From NCBI RefSeq assembly GCF_021341665.1, contig NZ_JAJTTH010000003.1, positions 496,001-560,000 on the forward strand: a stretch of DNA of 64,000 bases, written 5' to 3'. Made by a program: the position numbers and the translations under genes. Below are positions 1 to 9,136 of the stretch, piece by piece. Source of the DNA: Pseudomonas sp. Au-Pse12. Lineage in GTDB: Bacteria; Pseudomonadota; Gammaproteobacteria; Pseudomonadales; Pseudomonadaceae. The notes below the pieces were generated by a model. That model saw nothing but the letters and a program-made list of their open reading frames with translations. It ran no database searches and was not told where the DNA came from. The first letter of the stretch is position 1. Every line of letters begins with the position of its first letter.

Positions 1-1
1 G

Positions 2-451
2 CCCCTGGAGCTGGACGCTGGCCCGGTCAAGGCCAGCGTGGCCGGCACCGCCTTCGCCGTGCGCTACCTGGACGGCATCGCCCAGGTCCAGGTGCAGCGC
101 GGCGACATCGATCTGCGCGCCACCCACGCCGACCAGCGCATTCGCCTGAGCGCCGGGGAAAGCGTGCGGGTCGGGCCCCAGGGGTTCGAGCGTCCGGCCA
201 AGCTCGATGCCGACAAGGAACTGGCCTGGGTCCAGGGCCGCCTGGTGTTCGAGAACTGCCCCATGAGCCAGGTCCTGGCGGAACTGCGGCGCTATTACCC
301 GGGCTGGATCGTCAACAACAACCCACAGTTGGCGAAGCTCGCGGTCACCGGCAATTACCGCCTGGATCAACCCCTGGACGTGGTGCGCTCCCTGGCCCAT
401 ATCACCTCGGCGCGGCTCTCGGAGTTCCCGGCGCTGGTGATTCTCAACTGA
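2..451 (+). CDS. FecR-family anti-sigma factor, C-terminal part
   Basis: The frame is open from the left edge and ends at 451, so the start and the N-terminal cytoplasmic part lie outside the window. About 149 residues are visible. They begin in the FecR periplasmic domain (GTAFAVR, then a beta-rich stretch) and end in the FecR C-terminal helical region (LVFENCPMSQVLAELRRYY...LAVTGNYRLDQPL). FecR proteins hold an ECF sigma factor and receive the signal from the STN domain of a TonB-dependent receptor. The next gene is such a receptor, 122 bp downstream on the same strand, so this is probably its dedicated regulator. An ECF sigma gene is expected just upstream but cannot be seen. Confidence 0.85.
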   Translation, partial: PLELDAGPVKASVAGTAFAVRYLDGIAQVQVQRGDIDLRATHADQRIRLSAGESVRVGPQGFERPAKLDADKELAWVQGRLVFENCPMSQVLAELRRYYPGWIVNNNPQLAKLAVTGNYRLDQPLDVVRSLAHITSARLSEFPALVILN

Positions 452-504
452 GAACAATTATTTTTACGCGATAGCCACAGGTCGTACGTCTCGTTATAGC
501 CAAT

Positions 505-523
505 GCAACTGATTCGCATTTTT
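505..523 (+). promoter_or_regulatory. Candidate Fur box upstream of the TonB receptor
   Basis: GCAACTGATTCGCATTTTT matches about 13 of 19 positions of the Fur consensus GATAATGATTCTCATTATC, including a 10/11 core. It lies 50 bp before the receptor start, in the only gap between the FecR gene and the receptor. Iron control would suit a haem receptor. The match is by eye only. Confidence 0.4.
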
Positions 524-573
524 GAATGCGTATCTGCACCTATAAAAGATTCGTGCGACCCGGAGCGCTCTCG

Positions 574-3180
574 ATGTCCCCTCGCCTCAACAGCCGATCC
601 TCTGTTCCCTGTGCCCGCCTGCAGAACTGCACCCTGTCGCTGCTGACCGCAGCCATCCTGCTGGCCGGCGCCCAAGCCGCGCCGGTGATGGCCGCCGATG
701 CCTCGGCCTCCTCCAGCCAGCGCATGGGCAACTACAACTTCGCCATTGCCGAGCAACCGCTGGTATCGGCGCTCAATGCCTTTACCGCGGTCACCGGCTG
801 GCAAGTAGGGCTACCGGCCGAGCTGGGCACCGGGGTTTCGTCACCGGGCGTGCGCGGTTCGCTGCCCCCGGAAAAAGCCCTGGAGCGGCTGCTCGTCGGC
901 ACCCAGCTGAGCTACCGCAAGCTGGGCAACAACAGCATCGTTCTGGAGAAACGCAGCGGCGCCAATGTGCTGAGCCTGCAGCAGGTGACCATCAGCGCCA
1001 CACGCCAGGAACAGGACGTCAATTCGGTGCCCAGCACGGTGAGCGTGCAAAACCGGGAAGAACTCGACCGTCAGAACGTCAACAACATCCGCGAACTGAC
1101 CCGCTATGAGCCGGGTGTCTCGGTCGGCGGCGCGGGCCTGCGCGGCGGCGGCATCAGCGGCTACAACATCCGCGGCATCGACGGTGACCGGATCCTGACC
1201 CAGGTCGATGGCGTCGAAGTGCCCAGCAGCTTCTTCAACGGCCCCTACGCGCAAACCCAGCGCAACTATGTCGACCCGGAAATCATCAAGCGCGTGGAAA
1301 TACTCCGCGGTCCCGCTTCGGCGCTGTACGGCAGCAACGCCATCGGCGGCGCGGTGAGCTATTTCACCCTGGACCCGGATGACATCATCAAGCCCGGCAA
1401 GGATCTCGGCGCCCGCCTGAAAAGCGGCTACAGCTCCTCCGACAACAGCTGGCTGACCTCCGGCACGTTCGCCGGGCGCAGTGGCGAATTCGATGGCTTG
1501 CTGCACCTGAGCCAGCGCAACGGTCGCGAAACCGAATCCTACGGCAGCACTGGCGGCACCGGCCTGAACCGGACCGAAGCCAACCCGGAGACCGTCCGCA
1601 CCACCAGCGTGCTGGCCAAGCTGGGCTGGGACTACAACGACGATTCGCGCCTGGGCCTCACCTACGAGAAATACAAGGACGACCGCGACAGCAACCAGCG
1701 CAGCGTGGTCGGCGGCCTGTTCTTCAACGGCACCGGCAGCAACCTGTACCGTGCCCGCACCGCCAACGACACCATCACCCGCGAGCGTTTCGGCCTGGAG
1801 CACAGCGTTGCCCTCGACAGCCTCCTGGCGGACACACTCAAGTGGAGCCTGAACTACCAGACCGCCAAGACCGACCAGCATGCCGACGAGATCTATCAGT
1901 CCGGACGCCGTGTCGCGCGCACCCGCGACACCCTCTACCAGGAAAAGCAGTGGGTCTTCGATGCACAACTGGACAAGGCGTTCAGCCTCGCCGACACCGA
2001 GCACCTGCTGACCTACGGCACCCAGGTCAAGCAACAGAAAGTGACCGGCTACCGCTATGGCACAGCCACCTGCCTGAACGTGGCCCCGCGCTGCTCAGCC
2101 ATCGGCGCGCCCAGTGCAATGCCTTCGGACAGCGTGCCCAAGTCCAGCGATTTCCCGGACCCGACCATCAACACCTACGGCCTGTTCGTCCAGGACCAGA
2201 TCCACTGGAACGATTGGACCTTCCTGCCCAGCCTGCGCTACGACTACACCCGGCTCAAACCCCACGTGACCGACGAGTTCGTCAACACCATCGTCACCGC
2301 CGGAGGCAAGGCCTCGGAAATCAATGCCAGTGAAAAGACCTGGCATCGCCTGTCACCCAAGTTCGGCCTGACCTACGCCCTGACCGAGCAATACACCTGG
2401 TACGGCCAGTACGCCGAAGGCTTCCGCACGCCAAGCGCCAAGGCGCTGTTCGGGCGCTTTGAAAACCCAGGGGCCGGTTACTCGGTCACCCCCAACCCGG
2501 ATCTGAAGCCGGAGAAGAGCAAAAGCTGGGAAACCGGCCTGCGCGGCAACTTCGAGCACGGCAACTTCGATGTGGCGGTGTTCTATAACCAGTACCGCGA
2601 TTTCATCGACGAAGACGCCATCGCCCCCGGCTACAACCAGATCAAGTTCCAGACCGCCAACATCAAGCACGCCACCATCAAGGGCGCCGAGATCAAAGGC
2701 CGCCTGAACCTGGACGCGGTAGGTGCCCCGCAAGGCCTCTACACCCTGGGTTCGGTGGCGTATGCCTACGGCCGCAATGCCGACAACGGTGAACCGATCA
2801 ACAGCGTCAACCCGCTCAAGGCGGTATTCGGCCTGGGTTACGACCAGGACAAGTACGGCACCTTGCTCAGCTGGACCCTGGTCAAGCGCAAGGATCGGGT
2901 CGATGACAGCGCGTTCAAGGCCCCGGACGGCCTGACCAGCAGCAGCCAGTTCAAGACCCCGGGCTTCGGCATCCTCGACCTCACCGGTTTCTACAAGGTC
3001 ACCGATGACGTCACCGTGAACGCCGGCCTGTACAACCTGACCGACAAGAAATACTGGAACTGGGATGACGTACGCGGCTACGACGGCGTCGGCGAGGCCG
3101 GCATGCTCAACCCCGCCAACCTCGACCGCCTGACCCAGCCCGGCCGCAACTTCTCGGTCAACCTGGTGTGGGATATCTGA
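574..3180 (+). CDS. TonB-dependent haem/haemoprotein receptor with N-terminal signalling (STN) domain
   Basis: An 868-residue outer-membrane receptor for uptake across the outer membrane using TonB energy. The start at 574 is chosen because GGAG lies 8 bp before it and a good signal peptide follows (cleavage near residue 40). An STN domain spans about residues 55-125, followed by a plug domain from about 138 and a beta-barrel ending in the aromatic-terminal segment VNLVWDI. The barrel has a FRTP...NPDL pair (residues 617 and 641), the haem-receptor FRAP-NPNL motif. The His usually found between these two boxes is missing. STN plus the upstream FecR protein indicates cell-surface signalling, as in HxuA or HasR. 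The haem oxygenase downstream supports haem as substrate. I cannot separate the HxuA and HasR types from sequence alone. Confidence 0.88.
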   Translation: MSPRLNSRSSVPCARLQNCTLSLLTAAILLAGAQAAPVMAADASASSSQRMGNYNFAIAEQPLVSALNAFTAVTGWQVGLPAELGTGVSSPGVRGSLPPEKALERLLVGTQLSYRKLGNNSIVLEKRSGANVLSLQQVTISATRQEQDVNSVPSTVSVQNREELDRQNVNNIRELTRYEPGVSVGGAGLRGGGISGYNIRGIDGDRILTQVDGVEVPSSFFNGPYAQTQRNYVDPEIIKRVEILRGPASALYGSNAIGGAVSYFTLDPDDIIKPGKDLGARLKSGYSSSDNSWLTSGTFAGRSGEFDGLLHLSQRNGRETESYGSTGGTGLNRTEANPETVRTTSVLAKLGWDYNDDSRLGLTYEKYKDDRDSNQRSVVGGLFFNGTGSNLYRARTANDTITRERFGLEHSVALDSLLADTLKWSLNYQTAKTDQHADEIYQSGRRVARTRDTLYQEKQWVFDAQLDKAFSLADTEHLLTYGTQVKQQKVTGYRYGTATCLNVAPRCSAIGAPSAMPSDSVPKSSDFPDPTINTYGLFVQDQIHWNDWTFLPSLRYDYTRLKPHVTDEFVNTIVTAGGKASEINASEKTWHRLSPKFGLTYALTEQYTWYGQYAEGFRTPSAKALFGRFENPGAGYSVTPNPDLKPEKSKSWETGLRGNFEHGNFDVAVFYNQYRDFIDEDAIAPGYNQIKFQTANIKHATIKGAEIKGRLNLDAVGAPQGLYTLGSVAYAYGRNADNGEPINSVNPLKAVFGLGYDQDKYGTLLSWTLVKRKDRVDDSAFKAPDGLTSSSQFKTPGFGILDLTGFYKVTDDVTVNAGLYNLTDKKYWNWDDVRGYDGVGEAGMLNPANLDRLTQPGRNFSVNLVWDI

Positions 3181-3191
3181 CACCTGAACTC

Positions 3192-3229
3192 CTCGCTGCC
3201 CTTTTTCATCCCGGGCAGTGAGGATTTTT
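3192..3229 (+). terminator. Intrinsic terminator after the haem receptor
   Basis: CTCGCTGCCC (3192-3201) pairs with GGGCAGTGAG (3213-3222) with one mismatch and is followed by GATTTTTT. It lies 11 bp after the receptor stop, so the haem oxygenase is either read through or has its own promoter in the next 60 bp. Confidence 0.65.
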
Positions 3230-3292
3230 TACTGTGTCGCGTCTTCTTGTTCGTCTAGTCACTAAGTGCCTCTCATTCTCAAGGACATCTGC

Positions 3293-3901
3293 ATGACCAC
3301 CCAGGATTCCTCCCAGCGTCACCCCCTGCGCTCCCAGCGTCTGAACCAGATCACCCACGAGCCGCACGCCAAGCTCGACGCCCTGGTCAAGGCCCATGCG
3401 CCGTTTGAAACCCAAGGTGCATTCGCCCGTTTCGTGGTGGCCCAGTACCTGTTCCAGTCGGAACTGGTGGAGCTGTACAACGATGCCGAGCTGAACAAGA
3501 TCGTCCCGGACCTGGCCGAGCGCTGCCGCGCCGAAGCGGCCAAGGCTGACCTGGCCGACCTGGAAACCGCCGTTCCGGGCCCGGTGGCCGGTGCAGTGCG
3601 CAACCCGAGCCAGGCCGAAGCCCTGGGTTGGATCTTCGTCTCCGAGGGCTCCAAGCTCGGCGCCGCGTTCCTGATCAAGCGCGCCGTGGGCCTGGGCCTG
3701 AGCGAAACCTTCGGCGCCCGTCACCTGGGCGAACCGGCAGGCGGCCGTGCCGAAGGCTGGAAGACCTTCACCCGTATCCTCGACGGCCTGGCATTCACTG
3801 CCGAAGAAGAAGCCGCGGCGGAAAAAGGCGCCCTGGATGCCTTCAACCGCTTCACCGTGCTGCTGGAACAGGCTTATTCCGGCGCCGCACAACCGGCCTG
3901 A
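3293..3901 (+). CDS. hemO: HemO/PigA-type haem oxygenase
   Basis: A 202-residue cytoplasmic enzyme that opens haem to biliverdin, CO and iron. It resembles P. aeruginosa HemO along its whole length: LRSQRLN, the proximal-His segment EPHAKL (His25), FARFVVAQYLFQSELVELY, ALGWIFVSEGSKLGAAFL with the distal-helix glycines, and FGARHL.EP.GGRA.GWK.F. Length is close to the 198 residues of HemO. The start at 3293 has AAGGA 8 bp upstream. It follows a haem receptor, so the pair would import and degrade haem as an iron source. A weak Fur-like sequence (TCTCATTCTC near 3272) precedes it. Confidence 0.93.
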   Translation: MTTQDSSQRHPLRSQRLNQITHEPHAKLDALVKAHAPFETQGAFARFVVAQYLFQSELVELYNDAELNKIVPDLAERCRAEAAKADLADLETAVPGPVAGAVRNPSQAEALGWIFVSEGSKLGAAFLIKRAVGLGLSETFGARHLGEPAGGRAEGWKTFTRILDGLAFTAEEEAAAEKGALDAFNRFTVLLEQAYSGAAQPA

Positions 3902-4009
3902 CCTCTATAGTTGCGGACCGCTGGCGCGCCAGCGGCCCGCAGCGGTATTTTGTCGGCCACCGCCCTTCCCGGATTGAGCCGTACGGCGCGTTACCTCATC
4001 ATCGAAGCC

Positions 4010-4411
4010 ATGACCCCCACTCGCCCCTCCTCGTCGAAGATTTCCCGCCTGCTGTTTGGCGCGCTGGCCTATATCAGCCTGGCCATCGGCCTGATCGCCA
4101 TCGTCGTCCCCGGCCTGCCGACCACCGAGTTCATCCTGCTGGCCGCCTGGGCCGCCACCAAGAGTTCGCCACGGCTCAGTGCCTGGATGGAGAACCATCG
4201 CCTGTTCGGGCCGATCCTGAGCAACTGGCGCAACGGCCGGATCGTCAGCCGCAAGGCCAAGATCAGCGCCACCGTCAGCATGCTGCTGTGCGCCGGGCTG
4301 ATGCTGACCCTGCTCAACCATCACTGGACGATGTATGCCGCCATCGCCGGCATGACCCTGGGCAACCTGTGGATCTGGTCGCGCCCCGAAGCCCTGCCGC
4401 AAACCTCCTGA
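4010..4411 (+). CDS. YbaN/DUF454 small inner-membrane protein
   Basis: 133 residues with the DUF454 signature: LAYISLAIGLIAIVVPGLPTTEFILLAAWAA, then SPRLSAWMENHRLFGPILSNWRNGRIVSRKAKI, then two further hydrophobic helices near the C-terminus. About three to four membrane segments are predicted. The start at 4010 puts the first helix about 15 residues from the N-terminus; an upstream in-frame extension lacks family character. The family's function is unknown, but its members are often found beside haem-uptake or haem-oxygenase genes, as here, 108 bp after hemO. Confidence 0.82.
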   Translation: MTPTRPSSSKISRLLFGALAYISLAIGLIAIVVPGLPTTEFILLAAWAATKSSPRLSAWMENHRLFGPILSNWRNGRIVSRKAKISATVSMLLCAGLMLTLLNHHWTMYAAIAGMTLGNLWIWSRPEALPQTS

Positions 4412-4597
4412 TTGGCGTTCTCTGGCGGCTATGCCCTCGCCCCCGAGGCCATATATGTCAAGGACATGACCGTTCGTCGGCACCCCCTCACGCAAAGGCC
4501 ACCCAAGCCGATGTTCCGGGCATAGCGCTGAATGGACTTGGCGACCGGAGTCATCCGATTCCGTGCTTTCCATCCGTCCTTTCGCGAGATTGCCCTC

Positions 4598-6742
4598 ATG
4601 CTCGACTCTCTCTCCATTCGCCTGAAAATAGTGCTGTTGTCCGGACTGTGCCTGTTGGGCGTGGTGGCCTTGATCGTCGGCATGAACATCTACCAGAGCC
4701 AGCAGAACAATCAGCTGGTCAACACCTCCAGCACACGGATGCTGACGGCCGGGGTCGAGGACCTGCTGCAGGCCAAGGCCGCCGAACAGGCGGCGCGCAT
4801 CCAGAAGACCTTCGGCGAAAGCCAGCTGGTGATCACCGCCCTGGCGGATCAGGTCCGGGACCTGCGGGAGATGGCCGCAAAGCGCGGCCTGGATGCCTCG
4901 GCCCTGCGCGAAGAGCTCAACCACAGCCTGAAAACCGCCTTCGAGCGTAACCCCAAGGTGCTCGGCATCTGGCTGGCCTACGAACCCAACGCCCTGGACG
5001 GCAAGGACCGCGAGTTCGCCAACGATGCGAGCCGCGCCTCCAACGAACAAGGACGTTTCGCCAGCTACTGGAGCCGTCCCGCAGGCAAGCAGCTGAACAC
5101 GGTGATGGTCGAGGAGGACATGAACAAGACCACCCTCAACCTCAGCGGCACGCCCTACAACATCTGGTACACCTGCCCCCGTGATACCCGGCGCACCTGC
5201 CTGCTCGATCCCTACGCCGACACCATCGGCGAGGACAAGAAGCAAGTGCTGATGACCACCATCTCCGTGCCCCTGCTGGTGGACGGCAAGGTCATCGGGG
5301 TGATCGGCGTCGACATCGCTCTGGACTCCCTGCAAGCCGCCGCCGTGGAGGCCCAGCGCGGCCTGTTCGATGGCGCCGGGCACATGATGATCCTGGCCGG
5401 CAGCGGGCTGCTGGCGGCGGTCGGCAGCGATCCCGCTCAAATTGGCAAGAACATTGGTGACAGCCTGGGCGCCCAGGGCAAGGACATCCTCGCGACGCTC
5501 GCCGGCAGCCAATCGAAAGTCCTGCAACAGGGCGAGCTGATCCGGGCGATCTACCCCTTCAGCCCGATCGCCGATGCCAAGCCCTGGGGCGTGACCATCG
5601 ACCTGCCGCAACAAGTGCTGCTGGCGGACTCGGTCAAACTGCAGAACCTGCTGGATGACGCCCAGACCAGCGGCACCGTGAAAACCGTGCTGGTGGCCAT
5701 CGGCGCCGGCCTGCTGGGCCTGCTGCTGATCTGGCTCAGTGCCTCGGGCGTGACCCGGCCGATCAACAGCGTGGCGCAGATGCTCAAGGCCATCGCCAGC
5801 GGCGACGGCGACCTGACCCAGCGCTTGAACTACAGCAAGAAAGACGAGCTCGGCGAACTGGTGAGCTGGTTCAACCGCTTCCTCGACAAACTGCAACCGA
5901 CCATCGCCCAGATCAAGCAGAGCATCACCGAGGCTCGGGGCACCGCCGACCAGTCTTCGGAAATCGCCCGCCAGACCAGTGAAGGCATGCAGGTGCAGTT
6001 CCGCGAGATCGATCAGGTGGCCACCGCCTCCAACGAAATGAGCGCCACGGCCCATGACGTCGCCAACAGTGCCTCCAACGCCGCCCAGGCCGCCCGTGGC
6101 GCCGACCAGTCGGCCAAGGAAGGCATGACCATCATCGAACGCAGCACCCGGGACATCAGCCTGCTGGCCGATGAAGTGAGCAAGGCGGTGGGCGAAGTCG
6201 AAGCCCTGGCGGTGAACAGCGAGCAGATCGGCTCGGTGCTGGAAGTGATCCGCAGCATCGCCGAGCAGACCAACCTGTTGGCCCTCAACGCCGCCATCGA
6301 AGCAGCCCGTGCCGGCGAAAGCGGTCGCGGCTTCGCGGTGGTGGCCGATGAAGTGCGCAACCTGGCCAAGCGCACCCAGGACTCGGTGGAGGAAATCCGC
6401 GTGGTGATCGAACGCATCCAGAGCGGCACCCGCGATGTGGTCACCACCATGCACGCCAGCCAGAGCCAGGCGCAGAACAATGCCGGGCAGATCCATCAGG
6501 CGGTCCAGGCGCTGGGCAAGATCAGCGACGCGGTCACCGTGATCAGCGACATGAACCTGCAGATCGCCAGCGCCGCCGAGCAACAGAGCGCGGTGGCCGA
6601 AGAGGTCAACCGCAACGTCTCGGCGATCCGCAGTGTGACCGAGACCCTCACCGAACAGGCCAGCGAGTCGGCCCAGGTCAGCAGCCAGCTCAATGCCCTG
6701 GCCACCCAGCAAATGAAACTGATGGACCAGTTCCGGGTGTAA
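4598..6742 (+). CDS. Methyl-accepting chemotaxis protein with double-CACHE sensor
   Basis: 714 residues. A TM helix near residues 10-32 is followed by a periplasmic sensor of about 320 residues. Its membrane-distal pocket has YNIWY and a proximal segment [17 protein letters not shown]...[19 protein letters not shown] typical of dCACHE. A second TM ([17 protein letters not shown]), a HAMP domain and a cytoplasmic signalling helix pair with the highly conserved tip ([20 protein letters not shown]...[12 protein letters not shown]) follow. It controls flagellar chemotaxis through CheA/CheW. The common amino-acid-binding signature RxWY reads NIWY here, so amino acids may not be the ligand. Start at 4598 is preferred because the first TM then lies at the N-terminus. 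Confidence 0.92.
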   Translation: MLDSLSIRLKIVLLSGLCLLGVVALIVGMNIYQSQQNNQLVNTSSTRMLTAGVEDLLQAKAAEQAARIQKTFGESQLVITALADQVRDLREMAAKRGLDASALREELNHSLKTAFERNPKVLGIWLAYEPNALDGKDREFANDASRASNEQGRFASYWSRPAGKQLNTVMVEEDMNKTTLNLSGTPYNIWYTCPRDTRRTCLLDPYADTIGEDKKQVLMTTISVPLLVDGKVIGVIGVDIALDSLQAAAVEAQRGLFDGAGHMMILAGSGLLAAVGSDPAQIGKNIGDSLGAQGKDILATLAGSQSKVLQQGELIRAIYPFSPIADAKPWGVTIDLPQQVLLADSVKLQNLLDDAQTSGTVKTVLVAIGAGLLGLLLIWLSASGVTRPINSVAQMLKAIASGDGDLTQRLNYSKKDELGELVSWFNRFLDKLQPTIAQIKQSITEARGTADQSSEIARQTSEGMQVQFREIDQVATASNEMSATAHDVANSASNAAQAARGADQSAKEGMTIIERSTRDISLLADEVSKAVGEVEALAVNSEQIGSVLEVIRSIAEQTNLLALNAAIEAARAGESGRGFAVVADEVRNLAKRTQDSVEEIRVVIERIQSGTRDVVTTMHASQSQAQNNAGQIHQAVQALGKISDAVTVISDMNLQIASAAEQQSAVAEEVNRNVSAIRSVTETLTEQASESAQVSSQLNALATQQMKLMDQFRV

Positions 6743-6850
6743 GCGCGGTTCTCGCCACGCCGGCCGCCCGCCGCGGCCGATGACCGGAAGTGATCGACAG
6801 TGGCGGCGGTTTCAGGATGCAATGCCCTCCTCTGAACCGGGGAGTGCGTC

Positions 6851-8206
6851 ATGACCGAACTACTGGCAACCCTCCAGGCCGCGCTGGGCCTGGCGCCCGC
6901 AAGCGTCCGACAAACCGGCCAGGGCGCCCTGCCCTCGGCCTTCGCCGTGACCGACCTGGCCAGCGCCAGCATGGCCGCCGCCGGGCAAGCCCTCGCCGAA
7001 CTCCTGTACAGCCAGACCGGACGCCGGCCAGAGGTCAGCGTCGACCGGCGCCTGGCTTCATTCTGGTTCGCCGGTTCGATCCGCCCGCAAGGCTGGAGCC
7101 TGCCGGCTCCTTGGGACCCGATTGCCGGGGACTACCCCAGCCGCGATGGCTGGATTCGCCTGCACACCAATGCGCCCCACCACCGGGCCGCCGCCGAGCG
7201 GGTGCTGGGCGCGGTGACCACGCGCGATGCCATGGCCGCCCGAGTGGCCACGTGGGATGCCCTGGCGCTGGAACAAGCCATCGTCGACCAGGGCGGTTGC
7301 GCCGCGCAGATGCGCAGTTGGGCGCAGTGGCAGGTGCATCCACAAGGCCGGGCAGTCAACGCCGAGCCGCTGGTGCACTGGCTGGCGCACAGCGGCCAGC
7401 GGCAGAAAACCTGGAGCGGCTCCAGCGCCCGGCCGCTGGCCGGACTGAAGGTGCTGGACCTGACCCGGGTACTGGCCGGCCCTGTGGCCAGCCGCCTGCT
7501 GGCGGGGCTGGGCGCCGACGTCCTGCGCATCGACCCGCCGCACTGGAACGAGCCTGCCCTGGAACCGGAAGTGACCCTGGGCAAACGCTGCGCGCGCCTG
7601 GACCTGCACGACCTTGAACAGCGCGCGGTGTTCGAGGGCCTGCTGGCGGAGGCTGACCTGCTCCTGCATGGCTACCGCGCCGATGCCCTGGAACACCTGG
7701 GTTATGGCGCCGAGGCACGCCAGCGAATCGCCCCGGGGCTGATCGACATCAGCCTCAACGCCTATGGCTGGAGCGGCCCTTGGTGCAATCGCCGAGGCTT
7801 CGACAGCCTGGTGCAGATGAGCGGCGGCATCGCCGACGCCGGCATGGCCTGGAAAGCCGCGCAGCAACCGGTGCCACTGCCGGTCCAGGCGCTGGATCAC
7901 GCCACCGGTTACCTGATGGCAGCCAGCGCCCTGCGGGCACTGAACCAATCCTTGAGCGACGGCCAAGGCACCTCGGCGCGCCTGTCCCTGGCCCGCACCG
8001 CCAAACTGCTGATTGAGCATTGCCCACGGGCGGAAGCCGAACCGCCGCTACGCGCCGAAGAGGATGGGGACTTGGGGCTGCTGCAGGAACAGACCCCTTG
8101 GGGCCCGGCCCGGCGTCTACGAGCGCCGTTGCAGATCAATGGAACACCCGTGCAGTGGGATTGCCCCGCCAGCGCCCTGGGTGCCCATCGCCCAAGATGG
8201 TGGTGA
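6851..8206 (+). CDS. Type III CoA-transferase (CaiB/BaiF family), rearranged domains
   Basis: 451 residues, start preceded by GGGGAG. From about residue 196 the protein shows the N-terminal core of the family: PLAGLKVLDLTRVLAGPVASRLLAGLGADVLRID, LLLHGYRADALEHLGYG, LIDISLNAYGWSGPW, then ALDHATGYLMA with the probable catalytic Asp349. Residues 1-190 look like a second, partial copy of family C-terminal regions (GRRPEVSVDRRLASFWFAG, RDGWIRLHTNAPHHRAAAERVLGA). The family moves CoA between carboxylic acids; the substrate is not evident. The gene stands alone between a chemoreceptor and alkA. Confidence 0.82.
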   Translation: MTELLATLQAALGLAPASVRQTGQGALPSAFAVTDLASASMAAAGQALAELLYSQTGRRPEVSVDRRLASFWFAGSIRPQGWSLPAPWDPIAGDYPSRDGWIRLHTNAPHHRAAAERVLGAVTTRDAMAARVATWDALALEQAIVDQGGCAAQMRSWAQWQVHPQGRAVNAEPLVHWLAHSGQRQKTWSGSSARPLAGLKVLDLTRVLAGPVASRLLAGLGADVLRIDPPHWNEPALEPEVTLGKRCARLDLHDLEQRAVFEGLLAEADLLLHGYRADALEHLGYGAEARQRIAPGLIDISLNAYGWSGPWCNRRGFDSLVQMSGGIADAGMAWKAAQQPVPLPVQALDHATGYLMAASALRALNQSLSDGQGTSARLSLARTAKLLIEHCPRAEAEPPLRAEEDGDLGLLQEQTPWGPARRLRAPLQINGTPVQWDCPASALGAHRPRWW

Positions 8207-8207
8207 G

Positions 8208-8234
8208 CGCCTTCGCCGGCAAGCCGGCGCCTAC
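8208..8234. repeat. REP-type palindrome
   Basis: CGCCTTCGCCGGCAAGCCGG followed by CGCCTAC is a typical Pseudomonas REP unit with GCCGGC arms around AA. It lies in the short convergent gap between the CoA-transferase gene and the glycosylase gene. Confidence 0.7.
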
Positions 8235-8266
8235 CGGATGACCGGCGAGGCGCCCGGCCAGCAACC

Positions 8267-9136
8267 TCACCCCAAGGCCGTCCACAAATGCTGCGCCGCA
8301 TGACCGCGCCACGGCCGCCAGGCCTCCGCCCGGGCCAGCAGTTGGCGGGCCGTGGGACGTACGCCTTCCAGGCGCGCCACGGCGTTGAACAAACCCACGT
8401 CCGCCGCCGGAAAGGCATCGCGCTCACGCCACAGGCGCAGGGCGATGTAGTGCGCCGTCCAGTCGCCAATTCCCGGTAACTGCAACAGACGCTCCAGGCC
8501 CTGCCGCAGGTTGGCCTTGGGTTCGAACAGCTGCGGGTCATCAAGCAGCGCCCGGGCCACCGCAGACAGGGTACGTGCGCGACTACCGGGCATCCCCAGA
8601 CGGGCAAGATCGGCTTCGGCCAACACTTCGGGCGTGGCAAATACGTGGGTCAGGCCGGGCCATTGCGGGTCGGGGCAGGCCAGCGGCCGGCCATGCAGCG
8701 CCAGCAGCTTGCCGGCCAGGCGAATCGCGCCCTGCACGGTAATCTGCTGGCCCAGCACGGCGCGAATCGCCAGTTCGAAACCGTCCCAGGCCCCAGGCAC
8801 CCGCAGACCCGGCCGGGCCGCGAGCAACGGCGCGAGCAGCGGGTCACGGGCCAGGTGACGGTGGATCGGGGGCAAATCGGCATCCAGGTCAAATTGCCGG
8901 CGCAAACGTGCCAGCACCTGGGGCACCCGGGCCTGCTCGGTCAGTTGCAGTTGCACCTGCAAATGGCCCGCCGGCCCCGGGCACACGCTCAAGGTGCCCT
9001 GGCAATCGTCCAGCGCAAAGGTCCGGGCATAGGTAGCGCCTTGCACCACTTCCAGCCCGTCGATGGCCCGCGCCCTGAGAAAAGCCAGCATCGCTGGCCA
9101 GTCGTAGGCGCCCTGGTAGGGCAGGTATTCGATCAC
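8267..9136 (-). CDS. alkA: DNA-3-methyladenine glycosylase II (AlkA type)
   Basis: 289 residues. An N-terminal AlkA-type domain (about 1-100: YDWPAMLAFLRARAIDGLE) is followed by an HhH-GPD glycosylase domain: FELAIRAVLGQQITV, the helix-hairpin-helix LPGIGDWTAHYIALR, and the catalytic Asp in FPAADVGL. It removes alkylated purines in base-excision repair. There is no Ada-like methyl-acceptor or AraC domain, unlike Ada-AlkA fusions. It starts with GTG overlapping the stop of the upstream antiporter gene (GTGA), so the two are probably co-transcribed although unrelated in function. Confidence 0.9.
   Translation of the reverse strand: MIEYLPYQGAYDWPAMLAFLRARAIDGLEVVQGATYARTFALDDCQGTLSVCPGPAGHLQVQLQLTEQARVPQVLARLRRQFDLDADLPPIHRHLARDPLLAPLLAARPGLRVPGAWDGFELAIRAVLGQQITVQGAIRLAGKLLALHGRPLACPDPQWPGLTHVFATPEVLAEADLARLGMPGSRARTLSAVARALLDDPQLFEPKANLRQGLERLLQLPGIGDWTAHYIALRLWRERDAFPAADVGLFNAVARLEGVRPTARQLLARAEAWRPWRGHAAQHLWTALG

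Noticed and set aside
3905..6712. Very long open frame on the minus strand (935 codons) across the YbaN-like and chemoreceptor genes
   Set aside because: It is the complement of two well-supported genes in GC-rich DNA; the translation is Gln/His/Gly/Leu-rich with no family character.
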